Assembly (NCBI GenBank): GCA_009731375.1 | Contig: BJOX01000150.1 | Span: forward strand, 444,512-508,511 | Reading direction: 5' to 3' | Length of the DNA: 64,000 nucleotides | DNA from: Paulinella micropora | Lineage: Eukaryota; Cercozoa; Imbricatea; Euglyphida | Shown: positions 30,820 through 41,215 of the stretch, one piece after another | Layout: each line of letters starts with the position of its first letter | How positions within the stretch are numbered: the first letter of the stretch is position 1 | The notes under the pieces: generated by a model | Told to the model about the DNA's origin: nothing | Databases searched by the model: none | The model's input: only the letters and a program-made list of their open reading frames with translations | Program-made: the position numbers and the translations under genes

Positions 30820-33514
30820 ATGTCGACAGAGACCGCCGAAGTGAGTGAATTCTCGGAGGCAGATCAAAGAAGAGAAGAAGAAGAAGCAGGAGGAGGAGGA
30901 GGAGGAAGAGGATTGAATGAAGGAGGAGGAGGAGGATTGAATGAAGGAGGAGGAGATGAAGGAGTAGGAGGAGGAGTAGAAGAGGGCTGGGATGATGAAG
31001 GAAGATATGGAGGAGACGAAGATGAAGGAGGATTTGAACAAGAAGAGACTAGGAGGAGGAGGAGCATATGGTAATCCCTTACCACCTGCCTACACGGGAG
31101 GAGGAGGACGAAAAATGATCGACTTGATTCATAGTGATGGAGAGGAGATCACAGTGGAGGAACAACAGTGGGTGCAAGACCACTATGACCTCACTAAAAA
31201 AGAGTTTGATAACAAGATGGGGGTAGAGAAGGATACCTATGTGTGGATCCCTCAGGATCAAAGAAGAGAGAAAAGTCGTGCTAAAAAGGATGTCTATATC
31301 CTATTATCAAACACAGCACAGCTCCTCGGCAAACTGGTCTCTGATCCAGAAGAGAGAAAGAAGATACAGCATATCAAGTTTGGGGACACACACACCCACC
31401 TTGAATTACTCGATGCTATCTTTGGGGTGTACACTCAAACCCTGATTTGGGAACGTACATACGGCCCACGATGTGAGGGTTACCTCCAGTACACAAACCC
31501 AAGAGCAACGGCCAGATTCCTCGCGACTGGTCAGGAGGCAGTCGATGTAACAAAAATGAAGACCAATCTGGGTTCGAAAAACTCGAGTGGCATATTTCAT
31601 TTTTTTACAATGGAAATAAAGGCCTTGGAGGAGGGGAAGGCAGAGATGGAAAAAAGCATTAAGGCAGCAGGAGAAACTCATCCTGTGATTGATGAGTTAG
31701 AGAAGACCGACAGAGTTCTGACCAAGATCAGACTGTTGATGGGTGCGTTACTGCACAAGGAGGCATGGAAGAGATGGATTCCTACCAAGGATCACTCTGT
31801 CCTTAAATCACTTAGTAACGCACCACCGGTCGCCAACAAAGCAGGTGTTGACCAATATGTGGAGAAATATAATTTTCTCAGATCTGCTTCTGAATTGGTG
31901 GCCTTTATCACTCATGCTCAAAAGCTGGTGATATCTGAGAAGAAGAAGGCGAAAGAGAATGAGGAGTTCGAGAAGACGATGAGACTGGAAAGAATGAAAG
32001 CAAAAGTGAGTGGTGCAAAGACACACCCTCCGACATATTTGACCCCACCAGCTCCTGCCCCACCAGCCCCTGCACCCTCGGGCTCAACTACGGTGGTGGT
32101 CACAAACACGGAGAAGAAGGACAGACAGAACATCATAAATGCCTTCAAGGGGAAGAAAGGAGGAGTGGCAAGTCTCATGCTATATGCCAAGACGAGCTCA
32201 GACAAAGACTCTGATGCTTCGCTTTTGAGCAAGCTCAAAGAGATCAATGCCTGCATGAAGGCTTTTCCTTGCGACGAAACGCAGGAATACGAGGCCCTTG
32301 TTACTGTTTTTGACCAATCTCTAGTCTCGGAGGGATTTGATCTGACACAGTACAAGTTTTTGAGAAAGAAGGAGGAGATTAAGAGAAACAATGCAACAGG
32401 CCTAGACGCTCAGTGTGAACTGGCGGTGGCCACACTCATTTCATATTTTCAATCTCATGGATACCAGCATCTCTGCACTGGTACTCTCATAGGATTTGAA
32501 ATCTTTGAGACAGTGGCGATGAGTTTGAGGAGTGCTGTTGGCTTGGCGGCGACCCTTACGGAGGTAGTTTCCTCCTATGGGCTATTCTATGGCCGCAAGT
32601 CGATCATCCTCTATTTCTTTTCGGCGTTACACACAGTTAACCCGAGTAAGCTTACTCAGCTCATACAACAATGCTCGACGTTTAGCTCAGTGAAGTCCAA
32701 GAACTTCCTCGAGACACACGTGTTCGAAAATACGGTTCAAAGCGTTGCTCCGTCAGCACTGTTTCAAGAAGTGATGAGTGCATGCTCAAACATGGACTCG
32801 CTCACGGAGGCACATACGGCACAGGCAGGCGGTGTACCTGTTGGCGCACAAGCCACGTACACAAACAGAGTTGCCGGTTGGAAGAGACAGAGAGAGCCAG
32901 ACCTGAAGACCGCATGTTGGAGGTGGTTCGCGGGCTTGCAGTGTAAGGCACAGATGGAGAACAGAGACTGCTCTTTCAATCATGATAGGCAGAACCCAAC
33001 AGCAAGGGCAAATTTTCTGAGCAGGACGGAAGGCAAGGAACCGGGCCTTTTCAATATGCTTCAGATTGCCGCTGTGAACGAAGGTTGGTATGCCAATATG
33101 TGTGATGATGAGGAGTTACGAGAGGCAATCATTACCTACATGAAGAGGATGAAGGAGAAGAAGGAGGAAAGGGAGAGACAAAAGAACTTAAAGGCCTCTC
33201 AAAGAGGACGAGAAGGAGGAGCAGGAGCAGGAGGACGAGGAGGAGGAGGAGGAGGACGAGGACGAGGAACATGGAGAGGAGCCTCGAGGTGGCAGGGAAC
33301 CCCTCAGAGAGGAAGAGGAGGAGGTCGGGGATATACCCCTTATGGAGGGAGAGCTGTTCGAGCTCCAGCCCCCCCACCCAGAGGAGGAGGAGGCTCGTGG
33401 GCAAGCTCCAACCCAAATTTCGGTCGAGCTCAGGCCTACAACACTGCCTCGGAGACCGATACGTCATCCTACCCGGACACTACTCAAGGTAATCGTTTCG
33501 AGGTGGTGGAATGA
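30820..33514 (+). pseudogene. Element B copy 2 Gag, one frameshift
   Basis: The ATG at 30820 begins an acidic N-terminus homologous to copy 1. A 1-bp insertion near 31049 (copy 1 reads ACGGGAGG, copy 2 ACTAGGAGG) shifts it to a stop at 31074. The downstream frame is open from 30992 to TGA 33512-33514, so a Gag starting at an internal ATG (30992 or 31117) could still be made. The main body has no recognised Gag family match. Near the C-terminus is a C-X8-C-X8-C-X3-H finger (32915-32983), then Lys/Glu-rich and Arg/Gly-rich sequence, consistent with RNA binding. The frame runs in phase into pol across the UGA. Confidence 0.88.
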
Positions 33515-33573
33515 CTGGAGGGGGAAGAAGAGAGGAAGGAGAAGACTGTGAAGTTTAACCCTAAAGTCACAGT
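33512..33573 (+). promoter_or_regulatory. Probable UGA readthrough site between gag and pol
   Basis: gag ends UGA CUG GAG and pol continues in the same frame with no ATG for a long distance. ACTGTGA (33545-33551) and TCACAGT (33567-33573) form a 7-bp stem, with an inner TTTA/TAAA pairing, 30 nt after the UGA. The arrangement is identical in copy 1 (21442 downwards). Known readthrough UGA contexts favour CUA or CGG, so CUG is close but not classical. Confidence 0.6.
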
Positions 33574-36500
33574 GCTTTCTAATGCTGTTGTGCAGACTGG
33601 GCCAACGCTTCCTCTATGTGAAAACAAAGATGTGGGTACACAGAGACTGCAGCCCCAAGGTAGTCTCATACCCGTTCATACAGCACGGTTACCAATGATA
33701 ACTGATGCAAATAGGAAGGCGAGACTTGCGATGGAGGCGAGGAGGCCAATGGCAGACGTATCGCCTCGGCCAAGCAAACAACCACGAACAGACTCAATGT
33801 CTACGGTCGCGGCGGGTGGCGAGCAAAAAGACAATGTGTGTACTCAAGTACCACAAGACAATGTCGCTCAAATAGTAAACGCACCAGTACCGCAGAATAA
33901 TAAAAATGTTAATGAGGTGAAGCAGGAGGAGAAGAAGGAGGAGTTGAAAAACTTAGAGACAAGACTCCAAAATTTGGAACGTAAAGTTCTTGTTCTCGCA
34001 GCCAATATACACAGGCCCGATGCTCTGTGTTATACGGAACTTTATTGTGAAACATTGAAGACAATATTAAAAGTTGGTAATGATACGATGGCGAATATTA
34101 ATATTGTCGGCCGGAAGTTTTTTAATCGATACCGGGACTGGGTGGACGGAAATATGAAAAAGTCAACGGGCACTCTCAAAGGAGTGAGCAGCCGGACGGA
34201 TATCACGGGAATCATCACACTGACCTTTAAATTGAAATCCGCACGAGTATACCGTATGGACCTCTATGTCGTCCCCGGTTACCACGGGTCAATATTACTA
34301 TCGTATGACCAATTGGCTACGATGGGGGCTGTGATTGATTGCGCCGCACGGCGAGTGATATATGGAGTAAAAAGAGGAGAAGAGAACGATATTGATCCCT
34401 TCAACGCTACTGACTCTTATGAGGCTTATGAGCTGAGTCTAGCGACGGATCACAAAAAGATGGCCATCGCACATGAGGCACTTGAGGTGTACGTTCACCC
34501 CCATGTCGTAAGACCGGATGAACTGTCCTGGACCGACAATTGGGAATCCCAAGTGTGCACTGTCACAGTTCCGACATGCCATTGGGACAAAAAGTCTATT
34601 GATGACTTAATCGAGAAGCGAAAGGAGGAGATTATATGTGTCGCACAAAGAAGCCCGTCGTTGGCGAGATTCGCGGAAGGAGTAGGAACAGATGTCCATA
34701 TTACTAACGGATACTGTTTCCATGCGAAAGTAGGAGAAGAAAAAAGGGAGGCGTTTGTACCAAGGAGAACGGGGCGAATCCCGGATACTCCACCAGAAAC
34801 TATTAAAAGTTTTATTACTGATTTCTGGGGTGACGAGCCCACGTGGCCGCGTTCACTGTCTGAAGTGAAGAAATGCTTACGGACTTTATTCGAAAATAAT
34901 AAGCCGTATACTATTATCCTGCCATATAATGAGAAGGCGATATGGGCGCAGGAAATAAGGGACCGGCTTATTGATCATCCTATACCGGTACCCTCTCGCA
35001 AGCAACAGCTAGTGGTGGCTTGTCGTATGGGAACTCGTGAGCAGAGCAGTGCATACAAGCGGAAGCTCAGAGACCTCGACAAGTTGAAATTGATACCGCA
35101 AGCATTCACATGCTTTGATGGTTTTTACACCCGTAAAGCTCCTTTGCAATACGCGAGACTCATTGACATGCTGGTGGAGCTCGGTAAAGATGATGAGCCG
35201 GACACGGTCACGTATGAAAAGACGGGCCTAGATGATGTCTCGGAAGAGGACTTAGGCTTGGAGGAGGACAGAGAACCCCTCAAGCAGCATAAGCAGATGT
35301 CTGATGAAGATTTTCAAGAGGCGGCGCGGAAAATATTGGAAGAAGGAGTAGGCACGGAGAAGGAGAAGGAGCTTTTAAAAGCCAAATTAGAGGCGAACAA
35401 GGAAATTTTTGACCCTCCACATGCAGGTGGTGTCAAGCCTGAAGATTTCACTGCGGTTATTTACAAAATACCGGGTGCGGAGCCGTCACCGGCACCACGA
35501 AGGGCGAATTTGAGTATACATGAGGCGAAGATAGCGGAGGAGCTAGCAAGACAGCTGCTCAATGAGGACTTTATTGAGAGATCAACATCCTCAATAGTCT
35601 CACAACCGAGAATAGTGCCGAAGCCAGGAGGAGAATGGCGCCTGACAGTTAACTATGCTCGTGTTAACAAGGTGCTGGAGGAAGAGAGAAATCCTCTCCC
35701 GACATTAGAAGAAGGAAGGAGAGTACTGCGGAATGCAAAATTCTATTCGGTCATTGACCTTAAGAATGGCTTCTGGCAGATACCACTGGAGGAAAAGTCC
35801 AGATGGCTGACGGCGTTTGTGGTGGGTATGGAAATATACCAATGGAAAGTGCTTCCGATGGGCCTCAAGCAAGCCCCAGGACTTTTCCAGAAGGCGATGC
35901 AGAAGATGTTGAGCAGTCAGTACGATGATTTGTCTGACGGTGGCTTTATGAGAAGGCGGGGACAGAAGGCGGGAGAATATGCATTTTGCTATATCGATGA
36001 CATTATCGTATACTCTAACACAATGGAGGAGCATATCGATCATTTGTCCGATATATTCAGGCGCATCGGAGCTTTTGGCCTGAAGTGCAATCTAAAGAAG
36101 TGTCAACTTGCCAAGACGAGTGTGACATACTTAGGGTACGAGATCTCCCATAATCGAGTCTCGATATCCAAAGAGAAGAGGGAGGAGATTATGAATCGAC
36201 CGATACCGAAGAACCGCACTGAATTGCACTCATTCCTTGCGATGGCGCAATACTATAGCCAGTTTATACCCGATTGGGGTGCAACACGGGCTAAAGTGGA
36301 GAAAATGATAGATTTTGGAGACTTTGAGAAGTGGGACGAAGAGGCTTTGCAAGCGTTTCATGCGCTCAAAGATCTCATTTACAAAGACCCGAAAGACGGA
36401 GGACTGGTGTTAACGATGCCCGACTTTACGAAACAATTCGTAGTCGATACAGACGCATCTAAGTTTGCGATTGGGGCTGTATTACAACAAGAGGATGAGG

Positions 36501-39328
36501 AGAAGAAATTACGCCCAATCATGTTTATTAGTAGGAAGTTGTGTGCGGCGGAGAGAAACTATTGCACAAGGCAAAGAGAGGCGTTGGCGGTAGTATGGGC
36601 CCTCAAGAGGCTCAGAGAGTATTTGTGGGGAGGACCTCAATTTACTGTCAGAACTGATCATCATAACCTGTTATGGTTGATGAATCATGAACAGACGGGA
36701 CGGCTGGCGCGGTGGCAAGCGTTCTTGTCTTGTTTCGATTTTACAATGGTCCATCTACCGGGAAAGCGAAATGTGGTCGCTGATAGCCTCTCTAGGCTAG
36801 AGTTTAACTCAGAAGTATCGGCGTTGGTGTCCACGGTGGAGATGGAAGACTTGTCCACTGACAAGGTGTATGAGGTCAGCCACATTGAGGCGATGGAGAT
36901 GGCGAGTGGAGTCCGATATGACCGCACAGGTCTACGGTACAGTCCACAAGGCCCGGATCACGGGATATGTTGTGAGCTACATACCCAGGAGGACGCTGAG
37001 TGGTCCTATGAGGTATATGAGAATGCGAAGGCGAACATAAGAGAGGAAGAGGAGACGCAGGAAGTTTATGCGGAGCCTCCTCAAGAGCGGAGAAGTGACC
37101 TAGACGATGACCCGGAAAGAATCGGGGTACGGCTAGAAGATGGTACTATCCATATAGCCTCGCCTACCGCATGGAGGCAACAACAGGCTCAAGATCCGGA
37201 GTTTAAAGAACTGATACAGTTATATCAGAACCCGGATGAGCTACGGATGACGAAAGCGATCAAAGATCAGATGAAGGAGATGGGATGGAGAGATGGTCTA
37301 CTGTGGTACAAGGGCCTTCACGGTCGCTATGCGTCACAGCCGGACAAATGGACCCTTTGGGTACCGGAGAGTCTGAGACGATTTATATTTGTCGCAGCCC
37401 ACAATTGCCCACTTTTGGCGCATCCGGGTCGACAACGAACTCATATGTTCGTAGCGAGGCGATTCTGGTGGAAGAAGATGAAGGAGGAGATAGATCAGGC
37501 GGTGGATGCATGCATCCCGTGCAAGATAAACAAAACACCACTGAAGGCAAATTTCGGCCTGATTGGCGAATTTCCTCTTCATGCGGGGATGTTTGAGTTT
37601 ATACACATTGATCATGTGGGACCTTTCCCAGAATCGAAGGATGGTTACAAATACCTCCTTACGGCTATTGACAGAGCCACCAACTATGTGTGGATCATCC
37701 CTGTCAAAGACGTTACCGGCAAGACGACGGCCGAGGCGCTGATCGATAGGATCATCTCACAGATCGGAGTACCAAGAAAGATATGTTCTGATCGAGGCTC
37801 GGACTTTAATAACGAGGTCATCGACAAACTATCTAAGTATTACGGGATGAAATGGCAATATGTTACTGCCTATAACCCGCGAGCAAATGGGAAAATCGAG
37901 CGGGTACACAGACCCCTCAAAGCCTCGCTAAAGATGTATTGCACGAAGAAGGAGAATCAAAGAGCATGGGTCGAGGCAGCACCATCATTTGCGTTTGCAA
38001 TGAACTGTCTACCCTCTACGGCGTTAGGAGGCTCGAAGAGCTCAATCTCGCCATATCAGTTAGTATATGGGCGTGAGCCTGATATCCCGACTTCGCTCCT
38101 TCACCCAAAAGACACTTGGGCGGATGCGGATGAGTTGTTTGGGATGAGACTTAGAGTGAAGATGGAGGCGGAACAAATAGTCAGGGCGCATAGAGAGGCG
38201 GAGCGCCGAAAGACTGATGCTGAAGGGGTGCGACAAGCGCACTTGGATCAGATCAAGTTCCAGGTCGGGGATATTGTACTATTGTACCATCCTCAAGTCC
38301 CGAAGGGAGTCAGCTCTAAGCTGTTCACTCACTGGAAAGGACCTTATCAGATTATGGAACAGACGGGACCTCTGAATTACAAGATCAGGGGTAGAGGGAA
38401 GGTGCAAATTGTGAATGTAAGAAGGCTGATTAAGTATGATCCCTTCTTACTGGAAGATGAATCCGTTGAGGAGGCGTTAAAACGGATGAAGGATGATTTC
38501 AAAGAGGTGCCGCCCATCCACAAGGAGGCTGGCATAGACCAAGACGATGCTTATCGGGCACCGATAGCTGAGAAGGAGGAGAGTGAGGTGGACAGCAAGG
38601 AGAAGACTGACCGCATAAGCGCGGTGGGGACTCAGTCCAAGTCTCCGCGAGAGCATAGCGGAAAGAAGGAGAAGATCACAGAGGCGCAGCTAAGGAGAGC
38701 GCGGAATGATCTTATCAACGACCAACCGAGGAAGGCGATGAGGTCGATGAGATCAAAGGACGTCCACCAGGAGGAGGAGGGGACGGACACTGACCCAAAC
38801 GCGGGCAACGTTGAGATTGTCCATGAGCGATGGAAGGAAGGCGATGCGATAGCAACCATCGCATGGGTGAAAAATGTTTTCTATCTGATGAGACCAGCGG
38901 AACAACATGTCGCTGATGACACTCTCTCAGACTTATACTTGATGCGGGTCGTGGCGGTCCCACGACAGATGCGTGTCACACGGACACTCAAAATATCATC
39001 AGCCGCAAAGATAGTACAACCGATACTCCAGTTCTGGAGAAGTATGGACCCGGTTGAGGATCCAAAGGCAAGACATTATCTGCCAGTATATAAAGACGCA
39101 AAAAGTCTCGAGACATGGGATGATACAATTACTCCCAGAGACAAGGATTACACTGCGTGGACCATTCAGACACTGCCAAGAGGAGTGCTTGATGTCCCTT
39201 TTGAATTATCGTTGGGCGGAATCCCTAATAAGATCTGGGACATTCTCGAACAGTCAAAGTTCGATCTGACTTTTGTTGGTGGTCCTCCACCAGGCAAAGA
39301 AATCCGCGCCAGACGACGAAGGCAGTGA
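33515..39328 (+). CDS. Element B copy 2 Pol (protease, RT, RNase H, integrase)
   Basis: Open from the gag UGA to TGA 39326-39328. Numbering from 33548 (a GTG, not a likely start) it has 1926 residues. Order: coiled-coil-like Glu/Lys region (about 110-150), retropepsin-like domain with D179-T-M, conserved unknown block (about 400-560), RT (about 650-870) with YIDD at 815-818, RNase H (TDAS Asp969), integrase zinc region from His1285, catalytic D1355, D1415, E1451 (D-D-35-E), a GPY/F-type motif with sequence GPYQI, and a C-terminal domain of about 150 residues shared with element A. Translation probably depends on UGA readthrough from gag. All catalytic motifs other than the altered protease motif are intact. 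Confidence 0.95.
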   Translation: MEGEEERKEKTVKFNPKVTVLSNAVVQTGPTLPLCENKDVGTQRLQPQGSLIPVHTARLPMITDANRKARLAMEARRPMADVSPRPSKQPRTDSMSTVAAGGEQKDNVCTQVPQDNVAQIVNAPVPQNNKNVNEVKQEEKKEELKNLETRLQNLERKVLVLAANIHRPDALCYTELYCETLKTILKVGNDTMANINIVGRKFFNRYRDWVDGNMKKSTGTLKGVSSRTDITGIITLTFKLKSARVYRMDLYVVPGYHGSILLSYDQLATMGAVIDCAARRVIYGVKRGEENDIDPFNATDSYEAYELSLATDHKKMAIAHEALEVYVHPHVVRPDELSWTDNWESQVCTVTVPTCHWDKKSIDDLIEKRKEEIICVAQRSPSLARFAEGVGTDVHITNGYCFHAKVGEEKREAFVPRRTGRIPDTPPETIKSFITDFWGDEPTWPRSLSEVKKCLRTLFENNKPYTIILPYNEKAIWAQEIRDRLIDHPIPVPSRKQQLVVACRMGTREQSSAYKRKLRDLDKLKLIPQAFTCFDGFYTRKAPLQYARLIDMLVELGKDDEPDTVTYEKTGLDDVSEEDLGLEEDREPLKQHKQMSDEDFQEAARKILEEGVGTEKEKELLKAKLEANKEIFDPPHAGGVKPEDFTAVIYKIPGAEPSPAPRRANLSIHEAKIAEELARQLLNEDFIERSTSSIVSQPRIVPKPGGEWRLTVNYARVNKVLEEERNPLPTLEEGRRVLRNAKFYSVIDLKNGFWQIPLEEKSRWLTAFVVGMEIYQWKVLPMGLKQAPGLFQKAMQKMLSSQYDDLSDGGFMRRRGQKAGEYAFCYIDDIIVYSNTMEEHIDHLSDIFRRIGAFGLKCNLKKCQLAKTSVTYLGYEISHNRVSISKEKREEIMNRPIPKNRTELHSFLAMAQYYSQFIPDWGATRAKVEKMIDFGDFEKWDEEALQAFHALKDLIYKDPKDGGLVLTMPDFTKQFVVDTDASKFAIGAVLQQEDEEKKLRPIMFISRKLCAAERNYCTRQREALAVVWALKRLREYLWGGPQFTVRTDHHNLLWLMNHEQTGRLARWQAFLSCFDFTMVHLPGKRNVVADSLSRLEFNSEVSALVSTVEMEDLSTDKVYEVSHIEAMEMASGVRYDRTGLRYSPQGPDHGICCELHTQEDAEWSYEVYENAKANIREEEETQEVYAEPPQERRSDLDDDPERIGVRLEDGTIHIASPTAWRQQQAQDPEFKELIQLYQNPDELRMTKAIKDQMKEMGWRDGLLWYKGLHGRYASQPDKWTLWVPESLRRFIFVAAHNCPLLAHPGRQRTHMFVARRFWWKKMKEEIDQAVDACIPCKINKTPLKANFGLIGEFPLHAGMFEFIHIDHVGPFPESKDGYKYLLTAIDRATNYVWIIPVKDVTGKTTAEALIDRIISQIGVPRKICSDRGSDFNNEVIDKLSKYYGMKWQYVTAYNPRANGKIERVHRPLKASLKMYCTKKENQRAWVEAAPSFAFAMNCLPSTALGGSKSSISPYQLVYGREPDIPTSLLHPKDTWADADELFGMRLRVKMEAEQIVRAHREAERRKTDAEGVRQAHLDQIKFQVGDIVLLYHPQVPKGVSSKLFTHWKGPYQIMEQTGPLNYKIRGRGKVQIVNVRRLIKYDPFLLEDESVEEALKRMKDDFKEVPPIHKEAGIDQDDAYRAPIAEKEESEVDSKEKTDRISAVGTQSKSPREHSGKKEKITEAQLRRARNDLINDQPRKAMRSMRSKDVHQEEEGTDTDPNAGNVEIVHERWKEGDAIATIAWVKNVFYLMRPAEQHVADDTLSDLYLMRVVAVPRQMRVTRTLKISSAAKIVQPILQFWRSMDPVEDPKARHYLPVYKDAKSLETWDDTITPRDKDYTAWTIQTLPRGVLDVPFELSLGGIPNKIWDILEQSKFDLTFVGGPPPGKEIRARRRRQ

Positions 39329-40154
39329 CAAAGAAACTATTTTTCTTTATGCGTCTCAAATAAACTGATTGATTGCCCACGGCGTATCATGATTTGATCA
39401 TGCATCATCCGTTATCAATAGGAATATTAAAAAGACTCAGTGATATAACTTGGCATTCGATCGCAACATACGAGTGCGAAAGGTCGATCGACGATGATAC
39501 TACACCGTATACGGGGATCGCTAGTGTATTGAGCGATGGTGTTCCCGGGTATGACCCTTTCCAAGTCCTGGGATGATGTTCTCGAAAATGAAATGTTCTC
39601 TGAAACTTTCATTAAATTATTTTTTACGATAGATTATATACTGTCGTACCTGAGCACGGTCAATCTCTACTTGTGTCGGTATATCGCAGGGTCGGGTACA
39701 TACACCTCGACTTCGGATATAGCTATTAGGACTGGCCCCCTAATACTATATCATAGGATATCCGCCTTATACAAGGGTATGTCATTAAAAAAGACAATGT
39801 ACTTACGATCTCCCTGTGAATAATAATAATAATAATGATAATGATAAGAAGAAGAAGGAGATCAAAGGGGGAATCGTACTACAGCACCACGTTGCTTGTA
39901 TTTTTTTATTAATTGTACGTTTGTTCTTGACATACTGCCGAAAAAAAAAAAAAAAAAAAAAATTGAGGGGAAGGAGTTCAAAATTTACAAGAAAGGCTAG
40001 AGAATCCGCTTTGACGTGCCGTATGAGGATATATTTATCGTCTTTTAGCGTCTATCCGTGGGTCGATGCGCTGTGTGGCATGACTCCATAGCGCATACTA
40101 TTTGCAGAAAGAAATCAGAAGGTGTATGACGAAAATGCTATTTCCGTCATAAAA
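39329..40154 (+). other. B copy 2 region between pol and 3' LTR
   Basis: About 830 bp of non-coding sequence with a short AAT/GAT stretch and an A-run (39943-39962). Shared with copy 1. Confidence 0.7.
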
Positions 40155-40168
40155 TCGGGAGGGGGTAC
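40155..40168 (+). promoter_or_regulatory. Polypurine tract of B copy 2
   Basis: CGGGAGGGGGTAC directly precedes the 3' LTR. Confidence 0.75.
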
Positions 40169-40405
40169 TGTAGGCATCACCCCCCGGATAGCCGGTAAAA
40201 AATACCTTTTCCTGGTGACAGGTGCACCAGCTTGTTTTTCAGTATTATTTGTCCGGATTGGACCTGATGCCATTTTATTCCTGGTCTGTTGCCGTTTTCC
40301 TTTTTGGCTTCACTGAGCTAATACAACGAGACATCATTCTCATTCTTGAGGACTGTGTTTGGTTGTATTACCGACTTTTTACGAGCTATCGTTGGGGGCA
40401 TTACA
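40169..40405 (+). repeat. 3' LTR of B copy 2 (237 bp)
   Basis: Matches 29797-30033 with one mismatch and is followed by the GATC duplication. Confidence 0.97.
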
Positions 40406-40409
40406 GATC

Positions 40410-40806
40410 ATTTAGTCAGTAGTAATGATACTGATTGGCGAGCCACTGCACGGTGCATTGAATATTGCGGTGACTTCTGATTCAAGATTTTGTGGGGAAA
40501 AGGTATTAATGAGTGATCATAAATCACTTCGAATTCAACTGAACTGATGATGATTTATGAATAGTTTCAACAATAGTCAGTTCATCGGCAGAAATAGCGT
40601 CTGTCACGTAGTATTCAACGTTGTTATTGCTGACGTGAGTCGGACTCGCCGATATCATGATTAAATCATTCCAAGGCTGAGTAGTATTAACGAAACTTGC
40701 CTTATACTACGTTATATTAATCTAACTATGATTGAGTCGAGCCGACCGACTTCGGCGTTGATAATCGGCACCGCAATGAATCGTCGGACCGTTGATTGGT
40801 ATAAAG
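40410..40806. other. AT-rich sequence, no gene seen
   Basis: No conserved ORF. It may be the outer part of the copia-like remnant that follows. Confidence 0.5.
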
Positions 40807-41010
40807 CGGTCACTCACGGACCTTACCTTTCACCTCGCGGTTTGCCGGGCGACTCCGTTAGAAGTCTGGTTGCACGCAGACACTTTAATCGGAATGCAGA
40901 AACTCAGAACTGAACTGACCAGTCAACCAAAGTTATACAAATAGGTAACAGTTACTCCATGGAAACGGTCCAGTGCGCATTGGCGCAAACTACCGTTACA
41001 CATAATTGGT
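40807..41010. repeat. Copia-like remnant, left direct repeat
   Basis: Shares ordered blocks with 42379-42605 with many differences. Putative LTR. Confidence 0.6.
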
Positions 41011-41019
41011 CCGTTATAT

Positions 41020-41215
41020 TAAGGATAGATGGAGCACTATATGGCGCGCCACAGGCAGGTAGGAGATGGAATGATATTTTAGCGCCAAAGCTAGAGGAGT
41101 TAGGCTTTAGACTATTAGACTCAGACATATGTATGTTTGTTGAGAAAGATAAACCCGGATAAGATATGCAATCATTGGCATGTTTCATGTTGACGATTTA
41201 ATCTTTTCCGGCTCA
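41020..41215 (+). pseudogene. Copia-type reverse transcriptase fragment (palm)
   Basis: Reads ALYGAPQAGRRW, then LGFRLLDSDICMFVEK, matching the copia-family pattern ALYGLKQA..W followed by GF..S..D.C. After a stop and frame change at 41161 it continues with FHVDDLIFSG, the copia-type xVDD catalytic motif. It starts next to the left repeat, so everything upstream is missing. Not functional. Confidence 0.75.

Larger units (their letters stand above)
29797..40405 (+). mobile_element. Ty3/gypsy-type LTR element, family B copy 2
   Basis: 10,609 bp with two 237-bp TG...CA LTRs differing at a single base, and a perfect GATC target duplication (29793-29796 and 40406-40409). It has a primer site, gag, an in-frame UGA, a full-length pol and a polypurine tract. 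It lies opposite to copy 1 with 4.7 kb between their 5' LTRs. The only clear defect is a 1-bp frameshift early in gag, so it is young and nearly intact. Confidence 0.95.

Noticed and set aside
33548-33550. Independent start of B Pol at 33548
   Set aside because: The codon is GTG, and pol is in phase with gag across a single UGA, so readthrough is more plausible than independent initiation.
39536-39823. 95-residue ORF in the B 3' region, also present in copy 1
   Set aside because: Present in both copies only because the DNA is nearly identical. No coding signature and no ORF of this kind in element A.
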